64,000 nt of DNA, from positions 1,984,001 to 2,048,000 of the forward strand of contig NC_079238.1 in the NCBI RefSeq assembly GCF_027921745.1. Reading direction: 5' to 3'. The translations under genes were made by a program, and so were the position numbers. The notes beneath the pieces are model-generated. The model did not search any database. It saw only the letters and a program-made list of their open reading frames with translations, and was not told where the DNA came from. The DNA comes from Schizosaccharomyces osmophilus. Its lineage: Eukaryota > Ascomycota > Schizosaccharomycetes > Schizosaccharomycetales > Schizosaccharomycetaceae. Positions 40,977-52,700 of this stretch are shown here, in pieces (positions within the stretch are counted from its first letter, which is position 1; each line of letters starts with the position of its first letter).

Positions 40977-42011
40977 TCTTCTGTCTTGTTTTTCTTCACT
41001 CACTTCTTCCGTCCTTGCTTGTCAAAACAGAGAAGAAGTTTCATCTCGGTTTGAAGATTTGTAAAAAAAAAAAAGAACAAAATACACCATGACGTCTTTA
41101 TTTAAAATCCTTTTACGTTCAGCGCTTCACTTCTTGCTTGTAATCAAGAAGTTTTCAAAACAAGTCCTTTTTTATGCCGTGTAAGTAACTGTTTGGTTAT
41201 GCACGTCTGATCTTTAGGCTACAACTTGCTTTATTAATAAAAAGCAGCTAATTTTGTTGAGATGAAAGATATACTTATGGTTTCCACCGTGCCTTTTTTA
41301 TCATCATGTTTTTATTTTCTATTGTTCAGTGATTTGTTAAATTACGCTGGTCAGCCCAGTCGCTCGTTTGAATGTTTCGCCGTTTTGCCGTTATTTATGA
41401 ATGGAAATGAGAGGACCTCTTACCTCTTCTTTTGTTTAAATCCTGTCTCCTTCCTATGTTCATGAAGACAACGTTCCTTTTAATTTTCAATTATATTTAT
41501 TTATTGTGGACTATATCTTTCCTGTAATGAGGACAAAACCGATAGTAAACTTTGCATTTTTTTGAATATACTTTGTAATGATATGCTGTGCTTATCTTTT
41601 TACATACGATTAAAATCTCCCAAATATGTTGCTTCCTTTGTCATTGTAAAAAAGCTCACCTAATCGAAAGAGATGAAGGCAAAGTTGTTTTATTTTTTTT
41701 CAATCAAAAGAGTATAGCTATGTAAAAGACAGCCAACACAAATTTGTGGATTTCCCAAAATGTGGTTTCACTACTTTCACCTTTCATTTCGTAAGCAAAC
41801 AACACTGCCTTCATCAATCTAGAAACCTGAAAGAAGTCCTTTTGCAGACGAATGAGTATAGAAAACAATTATATTTTAAGACAAGTTTCAGAGTCTGATC
41901 GAAAAGCTTGTTTTATTGTAAGGCAAAAGATGTGAACTTCCAAAACAGCTTATGGAAACCTTGTAAACCTGCTACTAACATACAAAAAAACTAGTGCTAC
42001 AAATTGACTAA
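40977..42011. other. Spacer between nep2 and the 42-kb orphan
   Basis: 1.03 kb, AT-rich, with no supported gene on either strand; the open frames present are short and without family character. Room for the nep2 3' UTR and the orphan's promoter. Confidence 0.5.
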
Positions 42012-42575
42012 ATGGGTATTAATTACAAAATCCAAGTCCGATTTGTACGTAATTTCAAAACACTTGCTGTGTGCTCTAGCATTCGGGTTGAAGCTTACCA
42101 TCAATTCAGTTTTTACACTTGTTTTAATCACCTAGAGGATCGTGGATTTGCAACCTCAACTTATGATCCTCATGAGAAACCAGCATCATCGCCTAAAACC
42201 GATGAAAGTTTTACGTCTTCTAAAAAGGACCATGATTCCAAAGAAAAATCAAGCAATGATGATTTAGGGAAAGATCATCTAGACAAGTCAGAAGAAAATC
42301 ATGAATCATCCAAAACCAAAACCAATTCCAATTCCAATTCTAATATTCCAACAAAAGAGCGGGACGTAGATTTAAAAGAAGCAAGGTCTTCGCCGTCCAC
42401 GTCTTCTTCGATCTCATCGGGCACAACAATGTCTGGCAGACAATACGTACTTCATCGAAACATATTTGAAATCAGGCTTCAGTTTCATAAAAATCTAGCT
42501 GCGCAGAGGAAGACCAAACTTTTACTAAATTCTGGGAAAGGCCTACCTTCACCACCTTCCAAACCTCTTCCTTGA
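42012..42575 (+). CDS. Uncharacterised Ser/Lys-rich protein, possibly mitochondrial
   Basis: Single exon, 187 residues. The first 50 residues are basic and nearly free of acids ([18 protein letters not shown], then FATSTY), which resembles a mitochondrial presequence. The middle (about 55-135) is low-complexity: [33 protein letters not shown]. The last 45 residues are compact and basic: [20 protein letters not shown], then [17 protein letters not shown] do not recognise it. The conserved-looking C-terminus and the targeting-like N-terminus suggest a real gene. An upstream or downstream exon cannot be ruled out. Confidence 0.55.
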   Translation: MGINYKIQVRFVRNFKTLAVCSSIRVEAYHQFSFYTCFNHLEDRGFATSTYDPHEKPASSPKTDESFTSSKKDHDSKEKSSNDDLGKDHLDKSEENHESSKTKTNSNSNSNIPTKERDVDLKEARSSPSTSSSISSGTTMSGRQYVLHRNIFEIRLQFHKNLAAQRKTKLLLNSGKGLPSPPSKPLP

Positions 42576-42808
42576 TTCTTTCCAAAAATTACCCTTTTGT
42601 CCTAAACGGACAACCTTAACCACTTTCTTTTATTGTCTTGCCTTTCTAAATCCCATTTACATGTATCATTACGCTATTTTTGTCGAGTAAACAGAAACTG
42701 TTTACATTTTTTCATTTTTTCACTTGCTGGCAAGTTTGTAATTCTATTAAATGCTCTTTTTGAACTTTCACTTCTTTTTCTTTTCTTAACAATTTGTTCT
42801 TTCGCGAA

Positions 42809-44053
42809 ATGAGTTCAACTACGGAGTTGCCAAACAAAACTATAATGAAAAATGGGTCGAGGATACAAACACTTCTAAATAGGCTTCCAAAGGATTTTTT
42901 AATTAAAAACTGTTTACATTGGATTCAATCACAAACGTATCCACCAAATGCAACTGCCAACGGCGTGGAAGATGAATTTCCTATGGAAGAATGGAATCCT
43001 TTACAGTTTTATCTCGATCCTCCGAAATCCATGCTCAAGCGTGCCATCGCTTATAGAATGATTAATGTGGACTGGCGAAATGGGTTTTCTTTAGGTCAGA
43101 TTGCCCATTTAGAGCTTTCTGCTATTGCTGAAGGCATATTTAGTTTCCGCTGGACGGGATCCAAGGTTTTTCATCAGCAAGAGCGTTCTTTGTTCTCGAA
43201 TCCGACCCTTATCCTTCAAATGCTTAAATTGGAATTACAGTCTTTATTCATCTACCATACATACATGCTGCAACACCCAACACTCCCTATATGGTTGATG
43301 CGTATCCAGTTACATGAGTCCAGCAAGCCATCATCTCTTCACCTAATTCCTTCCTCTCGACGAATTATATACCTGGGTGTAGTAAAAAATTCCGACATAT
43401 TATTGCATAACCTATTTTTGAAAAACGATGTTTGTCATAGGCTATTCTTGCAGTGTCTAACAAGGGTTGTGGATCGTCTTCAAACTGCCAGCTTTTTACA
43501 ACCGATAGAAATCACGGGAAAAAGTTTGGAAAGCTTGTATCAAATATTGGGCTCCCACCGAAAAGCTAATGCTTTAGGAGCCTGGCAAATTTATGGAAAT
43601 AATGAAATAGACTCGTCGCCATTAGACTTACGTCCAACGGTTTTGGATGACAAGCATCTTCATCCAAGACAAGTTGCGTCAAATACTTTAAGTGAATCCG
43701 ACAGGAAAATAGCAACTCAAAATCGATTTGGTGACATATCGAACCAGGCTCTTGATCGTGTAATAATTACTTTAAACCATGATTATTTGAGTGATAAAGA
43801 GGAAGAATTAAGAAATGCAAGTGTTCGGCGTAAATCACTTTCTGCTTCAAATGCCCATAGACCCATTTTGACGTTACAGTTTCGAGGCCAGCATGTTTTT
43901 CAAGGGATAAAAGAGCTTTGTGAAGAAGGTGCAATGGATCCGATTACAGTGCCTTCCTATTTGACTGGTGAAACGGGCAAATCTATGCTTTATGTTTACG
44001 ATGGATTGGAACAAGATAGACCAACCTTGCAAGGCTTTCAGGAAACATCGTAA
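42809..44053 (+). CDS. mis15: Kinetochore protein Mis15 (CENP-N/Chl4)
   Basis: Single exon, 414 residues from ATG 42809 (MSSTTELPNKTIMKN). The frame upstream lacks an ATG. CENP-N/Chl4 character: an N-terminal pyrin-like helical part (LLNRLPKDFLIKNCLHWIQS), then VDWRNGFSLGQIAHLELSAI, and the beta-rich C-terminal half with RRIIYLGVVKN and LTLQFRGQHVFQGIKELCEE. Length close to S. pombe Mis15. It belongs to the constitutive centromere network (Mis6-Mis15-Mis17/Sim4) and helps load or hold CENP-A nucleosomes. Convergent with the rps10 gene. Confidence 0.85.
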   Translation: MSSTTELPNKTIMKNGSRIQTLLNRLPKDFLIKNCLHWIQSQTYPPNATANGVEDEFPMEEWNPLQFYLDPPKSMLKRAIAYRMINVDWRNGFSLGQIAHLELSAIAEGIFSFRWTGSKVFHQQERSLFSNPTLILQMLKLELQSLFIYHTYMLQHPTLPIWLMRIQLHESSKPSSLHLIPSSRRIIYLGVVKNSDILLHNLFLKNDVCHRLFLQCLTRVVDRLQTASFLQPIEITGKSLESLYQILGSHRKANALGAWQIYGNNEIDSSPLDLRPTVLDDKHLHPRQVASNTLSESDRKIATQNRFGDISNQALDRVIITLNHDYLSDKEEELRNASVRRKSLSASNAHRPILTLQFRGQHVFQGIKELCEEGAMDPITVPSYLTGETGKSMLYVYDGLEQDRPTLQGFQETS

Positions 44054-44280
44054 GGTAAAGAAAGCACTTTCAAAAACGTACGTGTTTATATATTTTATTA
44101 TTCGATTCAACTGGAAGATTTAATGAACTGTTTATTACATAAATCAATATTGTAATTACACGACGCGGATAAAGTCTACTGCGTTGTACTATAAAATTAC
44201 AACCCTATGCAAATGCTTATCGCAAGATACAGATCCCAATTGTATTGCATTTTCAGTAAAATATATTAAACTTTTTCTGC

Positions 44281-44770
44281 TTAGGCGGCAACGGGACGGC
44301 CAAATCCACCACGGAAGGAAGGAGCGAATCCACCAGGGGCAGCACCATCATCCTTCTTCTCAGCACGACGGTAACCAGCATCAGCAGCAGCGCGCTCACG
44401 GGGTTCAGGGCGAGTAGCACGGGGAGCGGCAGGACGAGCTTGACGCTTGTGGGTAGCGGGCACAACCTCAGCAGGAAGATGAAGGTACTCACGCAAGTAT
44501 TCAACACCCTCGTTGTTCAAAGTGTAGTAGAAGTAGCCCCAGTTGTAACGGGTCTTGAGGAAACCACGAGAGTCCAAGGATTGGCAAGCCTTGATGACTT
44601 GCAAGTTGGGGACACCAACTTCAGGGTGCTTGGGAAGGTTGAAGTCTGCTTTAGTTAGTCACTAATTCAGAATAGTCATTAGTATCAAACTTACCCTTCT
44701 TGGCAACGAGGACACCTTGTTGGAACAAAGTTTGGTGAATGGCCTTGCGGTTCTCCTTGGGAATAAGCAT
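44281..44770 (-). CDS. rps10: 40S ribosomal protein S10 (eS10)
   Basis: Two exons, 44770-44695 and 44645-44281, with a 49-base intron (donor GTAAGT, branch GACTAAC, acceptor GCAG); 146 residues. Starts MLIPKENRKAIHQTLFQQGV; the splice gives VAKKDFNLPKHPEVGVPNLQ. Then SRGFLKTRYNWGYFYYTLNN (the winged-helix core) and a Pro/Arg/Ala/Gly-rich tail (TRPEPRERAAADAGYRRAE) typical of eS10. It lies at the beak of the 40S near the mRNA entry. Codon bias is strong, as in act1. S. pombe has two S10 paralogues; position beside mis15 and prp5 fits rps1002 as I recall. HomolE and HomolD boxes are upstream. Confidence 0.96.
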
Positions 44771-44823
44771 TTTGGTGAGGAATTTGCACGGATCAGAATG
44801 TACTTTCTGTGTTGTGGACAACC

Positions 44824-44831
44824 AGTGACTG
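44824..44831 (-). promoter_or_regulatory. HomolD box (CAGTCACT)
   Basis: The minus strand reads CAGTCACT, seven of eight bases of the fission yeast HomolD consensus CAGTCACA, which acts as the TATA substitute of ribosomal protein genes. 54 bases upstream of the rps10 ATG. Confidence 0.75.
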
Positions 44832-44852
44832 CTCTCTATAAGTGTAAACGTT

Positions 44853-44862
44853 AGGGTAGGGT
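44853..44862 (-). promoter_or_regulatory. HomolE box (ACCCTACCCT)
   Basis: The minus strand reads ACCCTACCCT, an exact HomolE element, about 20 bases upstream of HomolD in the rps10 promoter. The pair and order are the standard ribosomal protein gene promoter of Schizosaccharomyces. Confidence 0.85.
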
Positions 44863-45336
44863 AAGAACTTTGCATTGTCCTTGGTTTTTGAAATTCGTAT
44901 ATAAGGAGAGGCAAGACATTGTAAAAATATTATAACAATGGTATCGTACAATGCGGTGTAAAAATATAAAGGACTTTAATTAATTGCACTAAACAATAAC
45001 TGCTTGCAGAAATGAGAAATGAACAAATATACTTCAGTGTATTTGAATGGTGCTTGGAGAAAATGTACTTTTATTTTTTATATTCTATTTTGATATTATT
45101 ACTCTTCCAAATTTTTTGAAGATTGAATGATACATTACCATTAGAAGCATGACAGTATCTCGATGAGAAAACATCAAACGAAATACAAATGATAACATAT
45201 GCAGCTTTGTGAAAAACATCTAGCTTTATTTTTTTACCAGCAAACCATTAACATACTCATAATTCAAATTCACTTGAAAACACAACCCAAAAAGCACAGC
45301 ATATAAACAAGCCTGTAAGACTATATGTATGCTGGA
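44863..45336. other. Spacer upstream of rps10, 3' of prp5
   Basis: 474 AT-rich bases between the rps10 promoter boxes and the prp5 stop. No gene is seen. Confidence 0.5.
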
Positions 45337-46776
45337 TTAATAACGCCGCCGCAAATTAGAAGGTGTCCATGGCAAATTAGGATGTGTTTCTGGGGTAGCA
45401 TCTTCATCTTGTTTATAGATCTTTATACTTTTATCGGCTTCACAAGTAATTAAACGAAGACCGGTTTTGTCAAAGGTGCTAGCGAATATTCCAGCCTCAC
45501 TATCCAAAGAACCGGGTTGAACAGTTGCCTGTAACTCTTGATATTTGTGGCCAGATTTCCAATCCCAAAAGCACATGCTTCCATTATCAGCTCCAGAAAA
45601 CATGGTATTATCCGGATTAATTGACAAGCTGTTAACGATCGCATTATGACCTTCAAAATTCCCCATAAAAGCTCCTTCAGGAAACTTCCAATGTTTAATA
45701 TTATCAGAAGAGCCACTGGCAAAAGTAAATTCTTGAGGATGTAGGGCGAGAGCTCTAACAGTTTTTTTATGATGTGTAAGGGTGGTCATTGTTTTACCAG
45801 CTGCCAGGTCCCACAAGCGAACAGTTGAATCCATGGATCCAGTAACTACTTGAGGATCATATTCCTGACAAGCCAAGGATGAAACTGTAGACTTGTGGCC
45901 AGCGAGAACATGAACATTCTGGCGAGTTCTCATATCCCAAACTCGAGCAACTGCATCACGGCCAGCGGTAATTAGCACATCGAGAGTAGGATGAAGACTT
46001 AAAGCATAAACACCTGAAAGATGTCCATGATAATGACGGATCACCTTGTTGGTTTCAAGATCCCAACATTTCACCATTTTATCTTCACCGCAGGAGAATA
46101 AATAAGGATGTCTAGGTGATACAGCAAGACCACGAACACCAGCAATATGACCAGTTAAAGTAAGTTTTAATGTTCCAGAAGCAAGATCCCAAATCTTAAT
46201 AGTTCTATCACCCGCGCCAGTACAAAACCATTCATTACCGGGTTCGACGTCCACACAACGAACCCATCCCAAGTGACCACTTATGACACGCATTAGCTTC
46301 CAAGGAGGATGCCACTCTGGACGGATTTGCTCGGCTAATGTTCTCTTTACCAACGATGCTTGCGATTCCTGCGCAAGTCGATGAGCAGCATCGGGAACGT
46401 TATTGATCTTCTCTAATGACTGCATAGGAACTTGACCCGCGACGGATTTATTACCCTGAAAGCTGCCTTGCTGACGAATTAGTGCTTGCTCAGATGGACC
46501 ATTAGGGTTCGTCGCGACAGCGAGAGCATTGCTAGGAGCGTATTCAAGAGCTTTTTCTTTAACAGTAGCATTTTTCCTTCTATAATTAAAGTCTTCTATA
46601 ATATTTCCATATTCAAATGACTCCTTAAAGCTTCTTTTGGTGCTTTGTCCAAGAGTTTTCTCAAAGGTAGGTGCAGACGCGAATTCAGGGCCAAATAGAG
46701 CCTTCGTTGTCCTCAAACTATTTGATACCAAAGACAAAACGTCTTGGCTGTCCAATTGATCTTCTTTCTCTGCCAT
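45337..46776 (-). CDS. prp5: Spliceosomal WD40 protein Prp5 (PLRG1/Prp46)
   Basis: Single exon, 479 residues. The N-terminal 150 residues are polar, with [15 protein letters not shown] and [10 protein letters not shown] near-conserved in PLRG1. The propeller starts [20 protein letters not shown] and has seven blades: [92 protein letters not shown] and two more. It belongs to the Cdc5/Prp19 complex needed for spliceosome activation. Note that S. pombe Prp5 is this WD protein and not the helicase called Prp5 in S. cerevisiae. Confidence 0.95.
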   Translation of the reverse strand: MAEKEDQLDSQDVLSLVSNSLRTTKALFGPEFASAPTFEKTLGQSTKRSFKESFEYGNIIEDFNYRRKNATVKEKALEYAPSNALAVATNPNGPSEQALIRQQGSFQGNKSVAGQVPMQSLEKINNVPDAAHRLAQESQASLVKRTLAEQIRPEWHPPWKLMRVISGHLGWVRCVDVEPGNEWFCTGAGDRTIKIWDLASGTLKLTLTGHIAGVRGLAVSPRHPYLFSCGEDKMVKCWDLETNKVIRHYHGHLSGVYALSLHPTLDVLITAGRDAVARVWDMRTRQNVHVLAGHKSTVSSLACQEYDPQVVTGSMDSTVRLWDLAAGKTMTTLTHHKKTVRALALHPQEFTFASGSSDNIKHWKFPEGAFMGNFEGHNAIVNSLSINPDNTMFSGADNGSMCFWDWKSGHKYQELQATVQPGSLDSEAGIFASTFDKTGLRLITCEADKSIKIYKQDEDATPETHPNLPWTPSNLRRRY

Positions 46777-47093
46777 AAGTACAGGAGTCGGCGGTTCGTA
46801 CCTTTTCCTTCTGTATGGCAGTCGCCATGAATTGTGCAGGCAAGGTTGTTACAACAATTCACGTTTAGTGAAAACTTAAAGTAAGATATACTCATATTTC
46901 TTTTTATTCAAAAGTATACAAAAATTTATTAAAGATAAGTACATATTGAATAGAAAACTAAAGCAAAGAGAGGTTGATGTACAGTAATCAAAACTGTAGA
47001 TTTATAAAAGGTATAATCTTTACAAATTATATATATAGTAGACATAATGAATAACAACTAAGAAACGAGGATAAAACGTGAACTTAAGAAATG
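46777..47093. other. prp5 promoter and nrk1 3' region
   Basis: 317 AT-rich bases, no gene. TATATATAGTAGA near 47029 could be part of the nrk1 3' processing signals. Confidence 0.45.
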
Positions 47094-48066
47094 TTAAGAT
47101 AAAGCGTTCTGTATGGTGTCTATAGCCCATTTCACGTTTTGCTGAACACTCATGTTGCTTGCAGGACTAAGCTGTATGTGAGAATCAACCAATTTCCCAT
47201 AAACGTCTTTGTTTTGAAAAAGATGAGAATGGCCGTTGACATAACCTGGCCAGACGTAATTTTCAAAATAGTTAGGTGGATCCTGCCAAAACCCTGAATT
47301 ATTTTTTAGTTAATATTTGTTCAAATAGCCTTTTACGATAAGAAACGATCATAATCAACATACCTTCTTGGGTCACATAACCTTTACGAGATTCTCTACG
47401 GGCTTTTAACGTATCGAAGTCGCATGCCAGCATAAGACAAAGATCAAATGATTGAATGAGATCCTCGTTTACATAGAGCATAAAGCCATCCACAAAAATA
47501 AATTTGTAGCGTGAAGAAGAGATGGGGCTTTCTGGGTATTCTTCAAGGATTTCGTTATATTGCGTGAGTGCTTCTTTTGCAACGTTTAAGTTATCGCGGT
47601 TGTGAAGATGGGTAGGCAAATCACCATGTTTACGGATATATTTCAATGTTTCCAAAAATAAATCCAAGTTCAAGGACTCTTTGCAATCCCAATCGGCAAC
47701 TCCATCTTTTACAGGAATATCTGCATCGGTCTGGAGAACATTAGCACAATTGAACGACACACAGCCCAAGAAAAAAGACGAACCTTGTAAAAGTCGTCTT
47801 CATGGAGAATGGAAGATCCTTTAAAGATAGCATGAAGAAATTGAGTCAAAGTCTATATCCAAGTAAGGAAAGGTTAATGCTTTGAAAAAAAGAAGAAAAT
47901 AGAGAAAAGACAACCAGACCAAAAGCAAGCGCCGAGGAAGAAAAACCTATTTACATACCGATTTTCCACTGCAAGAAGCACCACTACAAAGACATTAATA
48001 TCAACCAGCGCAAGGGAGACAGTAACATTCGTACCTGACACCCACAATTACAGTTTTAGGAGGCAT
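47094..48066 (-). CDS. nrk1: Nicotinamide riboside kinase
   Basis: Five exons: 48066-48035, 47983-47959, 47852-47784, 47730-47364 and 47293-47094; 230 residues. Exons 1-3 assemble MPPKTVIVGVSGASCSGKST, the Walker A P-loop, then LHEDDFYK, the NR-binding acidic motif. Exon 4 has VKDGVADWDCKESLNLDLF, FVDGFMLYVNEDL and the lid RRESRKGYVTQEG. Exon 5 has GFWQDPPNYFENYVWPGYV. The enzyme phosphorylates nicotinamide riboside to NMN in the NAD salvage route. Donors are GTACGA, GTATGT, GTTCGT and GTATGT; the third is non-consensus but its branch GTGCTAAT is good. All phases agree. Four introns in under 1 kb makes this the most interrupted gene in the window. Confidence 0.93.
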
Positions 48067-49720
48067 AATCAAACGTAAAAGAAAAACGGCAATTACAGAT
48101 CTATAAAACGTTCAAAAAACGACAAAAAAAAAACACAACCCAAACACTGGAAAACGTATGAACCGACTAGGAGGGAAATGTAAATGTTAGCAGTATTCTT
48201 CCGGCCTGAAATGTCCCAACGTCTATTGTATAGAAATTATTGGTTCAAAATTGTAAGAGGCACTAATATAAAATCGAGTAATTAGACCTTGAAATTTCCT
48301 TTGACCAAGATAGGATTACAGAACCCGAATATCTATTTACCTTTTTCTTTTTGTTTTTTTTTTTTTAAAAAAAAGGAAAAGAATTGACTAGACAAGCCCT
48401 CAACTAGAAATAAGGCAAACACAACACTTTCGCCGTACAGTAGCACTTTCCACCAGCGACCTTTGCGAAATCCAAGATTTCCTAGCACAAAAAGAAAAGA
48501 AATCAATAAAGGAAAAGAACAGAAGTTAAGCAAGACGGTTGAAAATAGACAATTGGTAGTTCGCACTGTACATGGTGATATTTGTTATCAATATCATTAG
48601 ATCGAGTTTTGAAGTATAATACAGTGAAGGATGAAAACGTATAATATAGATTGGTATGGAATTTAACTATGTATGTGGAATGCCAGGCATCCTTGAATAG
48701 CTTTCTCTCTAGTAGACTTTTCTTATTCGTAGTACGAACAAGCTGCGCTCCTCAACACTGTATAGACAATTGTCCTACACCCCAAATCTTAGTGAACGTT
48801 TGTTTCACCTCCTCTAGTCCTGTACTTGATCTACTTTAGCAAATGGACGATGAAAAGCGTAGACGAACGTAAAATAATTCATGCAAATGTCAAGGACAAC
48901 TGATAAAAAAAAAAGGTTACAAGAGGAAAATAAAGAAAAGTAAGCTATAGTTCACATCTCTGTACAATTGCTCCTACGCCGATACATTTTTTGGCGCAAG
49001 GGCCCCCTCCTTACCTCTTTATGATAATAACATTGACTAGGAAACAAACCTTCGAGAGGATGATAAACTCAGCTACATTGTCTTTCTTATCGAGGTCAGC
49101 AAAACAATAGGAATTTCCTACAATTGTTACTCTATTGTATTCAAAACAATAAAATAGTCAAGTGAAGCACATGGCTGTGGTAGGAAATTCCAACCATCCA
49201 CGGCTTTCATATAGTGAGATACGGCTGCTGGATCTATTGCTTCTTTCCATCTTGCTTTTTGAAATGAAATTCAGCTTCAACAGAGTCTAACAAATTCATC
49301 GAACCATATCTCAGTGATCTTACTTTAGTCTTTTCATTAATTTTTAATCTTTTATTTTTCTTTCAATAGACCTCAAATCCTGTCGCACCCAGTTTCATCA
49401 TTTGTTCCTCGTTCGTGCTTGTTTCTTGTGCAGCTTTTGGATTGTTGCTCTATATAATACAGGTGATCAGATTCATCAAAGGTTCCTTCCTCATAACGAC
49501 TTTGATGAGCATTTAACTCGTCTGTGGTCTTTTTCAACGTCGTGGCCTTATTCCCTTTGTATAGTTTATGCTGTAGCTTCCTTTCTAGCTACTTAATTTT
49601 GTGTTTATCCAGCATCCACCCGTATTTCCCCCCCTCTTCTTAATCAGTGGTTTTATTCTTTGGCACTTACTCGATCCTTTCTCACACATTTTCAAGTCAA
49701 GTTATTATCCTCTCAACAAC
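48067..49720. other. Divergent region of nrk1 and abo2
   Basis: 1.65 kb with no supported coding region. A 13-T run abuts an 8-A run (48354-48374), a potential hairpin. TGATATTTGTTATCAATATCA near 48576 is a short inverted repeat. The abo2-proximal 350 bases are pyrimidine-rich. A non-coding RNA could lie here, but I see no box or fold that supports one. Confidence 0.5.
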
Positions 49721-52700
49721 ATGCGCAGAAATATCCGTGCGATACACACTGGTTTTGATGATGATGAAGACGACGAAGATGATGATTACTATTCCAAAAC
49801 TCATCAGTCCCACACAAATCGACATGCTTATTATGCTCGTCCTGAAGTTCCTGACCAATTCAATTCTTCTGAACAAGATGATTCTTCTGACTCCAGTTTT
49901 TCATCTTTAAGGAACTTATCCCAAGTCGGGCAAAGGTCTCCCTTCCCAACAAAACAAAGCCATCCAAAGTCAACTTTCTCCGTCGCCATTCATCCTTCTT
50001 CCCAAGCAGCTAAATTTCACAAGCACCAACATCCTAAAACCATTAAGACTCCTCTAAAGTCGGTTTCCATTGCCCCTTTACAAGCCCATTCTGAAACAAC
50101 AAAACCTATCTCTCCACCATACGAGGATGATTTACTAGATGACCACTTGCCCTTTCAACGAGTCAAAGAGGATGCCGAGGAGGATGACCAAGATGAGCTC
50201 GATATCATTTCCCCTTCCAAGCTGGAGAAAGCTTCTCATACTCTTTCTCCTCCAAAGTCTGCTAACGATGAGGACGATATCAGCTTACATGATTCCATTA
50301 GCAGTCCCCATTCTGAAGATGACCAAGACGAGCTTATTAAAGCAGGGCAATCTGAGTTCTTAAAATCCGATTCTTCTAACGATTTTATAGTGTCTTCGCC
50401 TCCTATAAAACGAGGTAGAGGAAGACCTCCTAAAAAAAGGCGTGTCAGTCAGCCTTTACGTAGAAGCTCTCGTGTCCAGACCCGCGGCAGCGTTGGATCT
50501 TCAACTAAGTCCCCTTTAAGCATTCGCAATAAACTTCGAAACCGATCCGCTCGTCCAAATCACGACTTGGTAGACTTTTCGGAAGAAACAATTTTCACTC
50601 CACCTACCAAAGCCTCGTACCCTCCTTCTCATGTAACTTCTCTCAATGCTTTTGCTAGTCTTCCTTTGGGTATCGGTAATGATGAAAATATTAATGATTC
50701 CACGCATTCAGACTCGGAGTTTTCTTTCGATGCTAATGCTACACCAAAGAAAAACGGTAGTCCGATGACTCCTTCACGTAACGATGAGAATGCTGCCTCT
50801 TCAATATCTCATCCGTTTGGCCAAGTCGATCGTAGTACTATAAAAAAAGATGATCCTTTTGCAACTGAAGAAGCATTAAGCTTTGATAATATTGGTGGCC
50901 TTGAGGATGTAATTCTTCAACTTAAGGAAATGGTTTTACTTCCACTTTTGTATCCAGAGGTTTTTCTGCACTTTCATATGACTCCACCAAGAGGTGTTTT
51001 ATTTCATGGTCCCCCTGGAACAGGAAAAACTTTAATGGCCAGAGCATTAGCAGCAAATTGCTCTGTCGGAAACCAGAAAGTCAGTTTCTTCCTTAGGAAA
51101 GGTTCTGATTGTTTAAGCAAATGGGTCGGCGAGGCTGAACGTCAATTGCGATTGTTATTTGAAGAAGCGAAGAAAGCGCAGCCTAGTATCATCTTTTTTG
51201 ACGAAATCGATGGTCTAGCTCCAATGCGTACCGCTCGCCAGGATCAAACTCATAGCTCTATCGTATCTACTTTGCTTGCTTTAATGGATGGCTTGGATAG
51301 TCGCGGCCAAGTTGTAGTCATTGGGGCCACCAACAGACCTAACGATATTGATTCAGCTTTAAGAAGACCAGGGAGGTTTGATCGAGAATTCTATTTTTCT
51401 TTGCCAAACCATGAAGCACGCATGAAAATACTGAAAGTCCATACAAAGCATTGTTCCCCTTATCTATCTGATACATATTTGTCAGACCTAGCGACAGCCA
51501 CCTCTGGTTACGGCGGTGCTGACTTGAAAGCTTTGTGTACTGAGGCAGCGTTGCATGCTGTACGCAGGTGTTACCCTCAAATATATCACTCCTCCGAAAA
51601 ATACGTAATATCGCCAAACAAAATTCAGGTTGACCCTCTTGATTTCGAACGTGCTTTGGAAAAGCTGAATGTTTCTACACAAAGAGTCAGCGTAATTCCA
51701 AAATCTTCTATTTCTGATTCTCATAAACTGCTTTTTAAAGAAACGCTTGATCTACTTTCGATGAAAATATCGCATTTACTCAGATTAGACTCTCTTCCTT
51801 CGAACTCATCGTCTTTTCAAAATATATCGTTGTCGGAAATCAAAAAACAAAAAGAGATTTATTCTTTAAAGAAAACTATGGTTTATCGTCCTCGTTTAAT
51901 AATTACCGGTCATCAAGATCACGGTCAGTCGTATTTGAGTACTGACCTATTTGGATCTTTAGACGGGATATATGTGCAATCTCTTGATATTTCGAAATTG
52001 TTGGTGGATTCAGAAGTTTCTCTTAATTCTGCTCTTATTAATATTTTTGCTTCTGCAAGACATCAATCTCCCAGCATTATCTTTGTTAACAATATTGAGC
52101 AATGGCCAGTTCTATTTCCACAAAACTTTTTGGACGTTTTCACTTTGCTGTTAAACTCTTTGATTCCTATGGAGCCCGTATTGTTGGTAGGCGTAGCCAA
52201 TACCACGTATAATGATTTGCCCGAAGTCGTTCGTTCTTGGTTCCCTCGTAATTCATCTGAGCACTTTGAGCTATTACTGCCATCATATGCTTCCAGAAAA
52301 TCTTTCTTTTTGAACATTTTAAACAAAATTTTGGCGTTGCCGTTAACGCATACTAAGTATACTGGCCCCTCTCATTGGGAACAGCTACCAAGAGCTCCCG
52401 TTTCTCACGATGTCTTTAATATTACTAAGAATCGTGAAAAACAGGAACGGGTGAATAATAGAAGATTAAAAAACAAACTGAAAATCAAGTTATTATCCAT
52501 TATGGATTTGCTTCGCTCTCGTTACAAGAAATTTAAGAAGCCGATTGTGGTATGTTACCATTACTTGTTTTCAACTCAACTAACCCTATAGGATTTGGAC
52601 GAAATTTACCCAGGAGATGATGAGACTAGGCCGTCTTTTGAAGTTTCACCTGAAGAATTTCCGTATTATATAGAAGGCAATCGTGTTGTACGACGTGAAG

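Noticed and set aside
48333-48566. Hydrophobic 77-codon frame in the nrk1/abo2 spacer
   Set aside because: Starts with GTG, ends in a poly-lysine run encoded by the T/A tract, and no family is recognised.
49402-49720. In-frame and near-frame extensions upstream of abo2
   Set aside because: They open at TTG and GTG; the first ATG (49721) gives the expected N-terminus.
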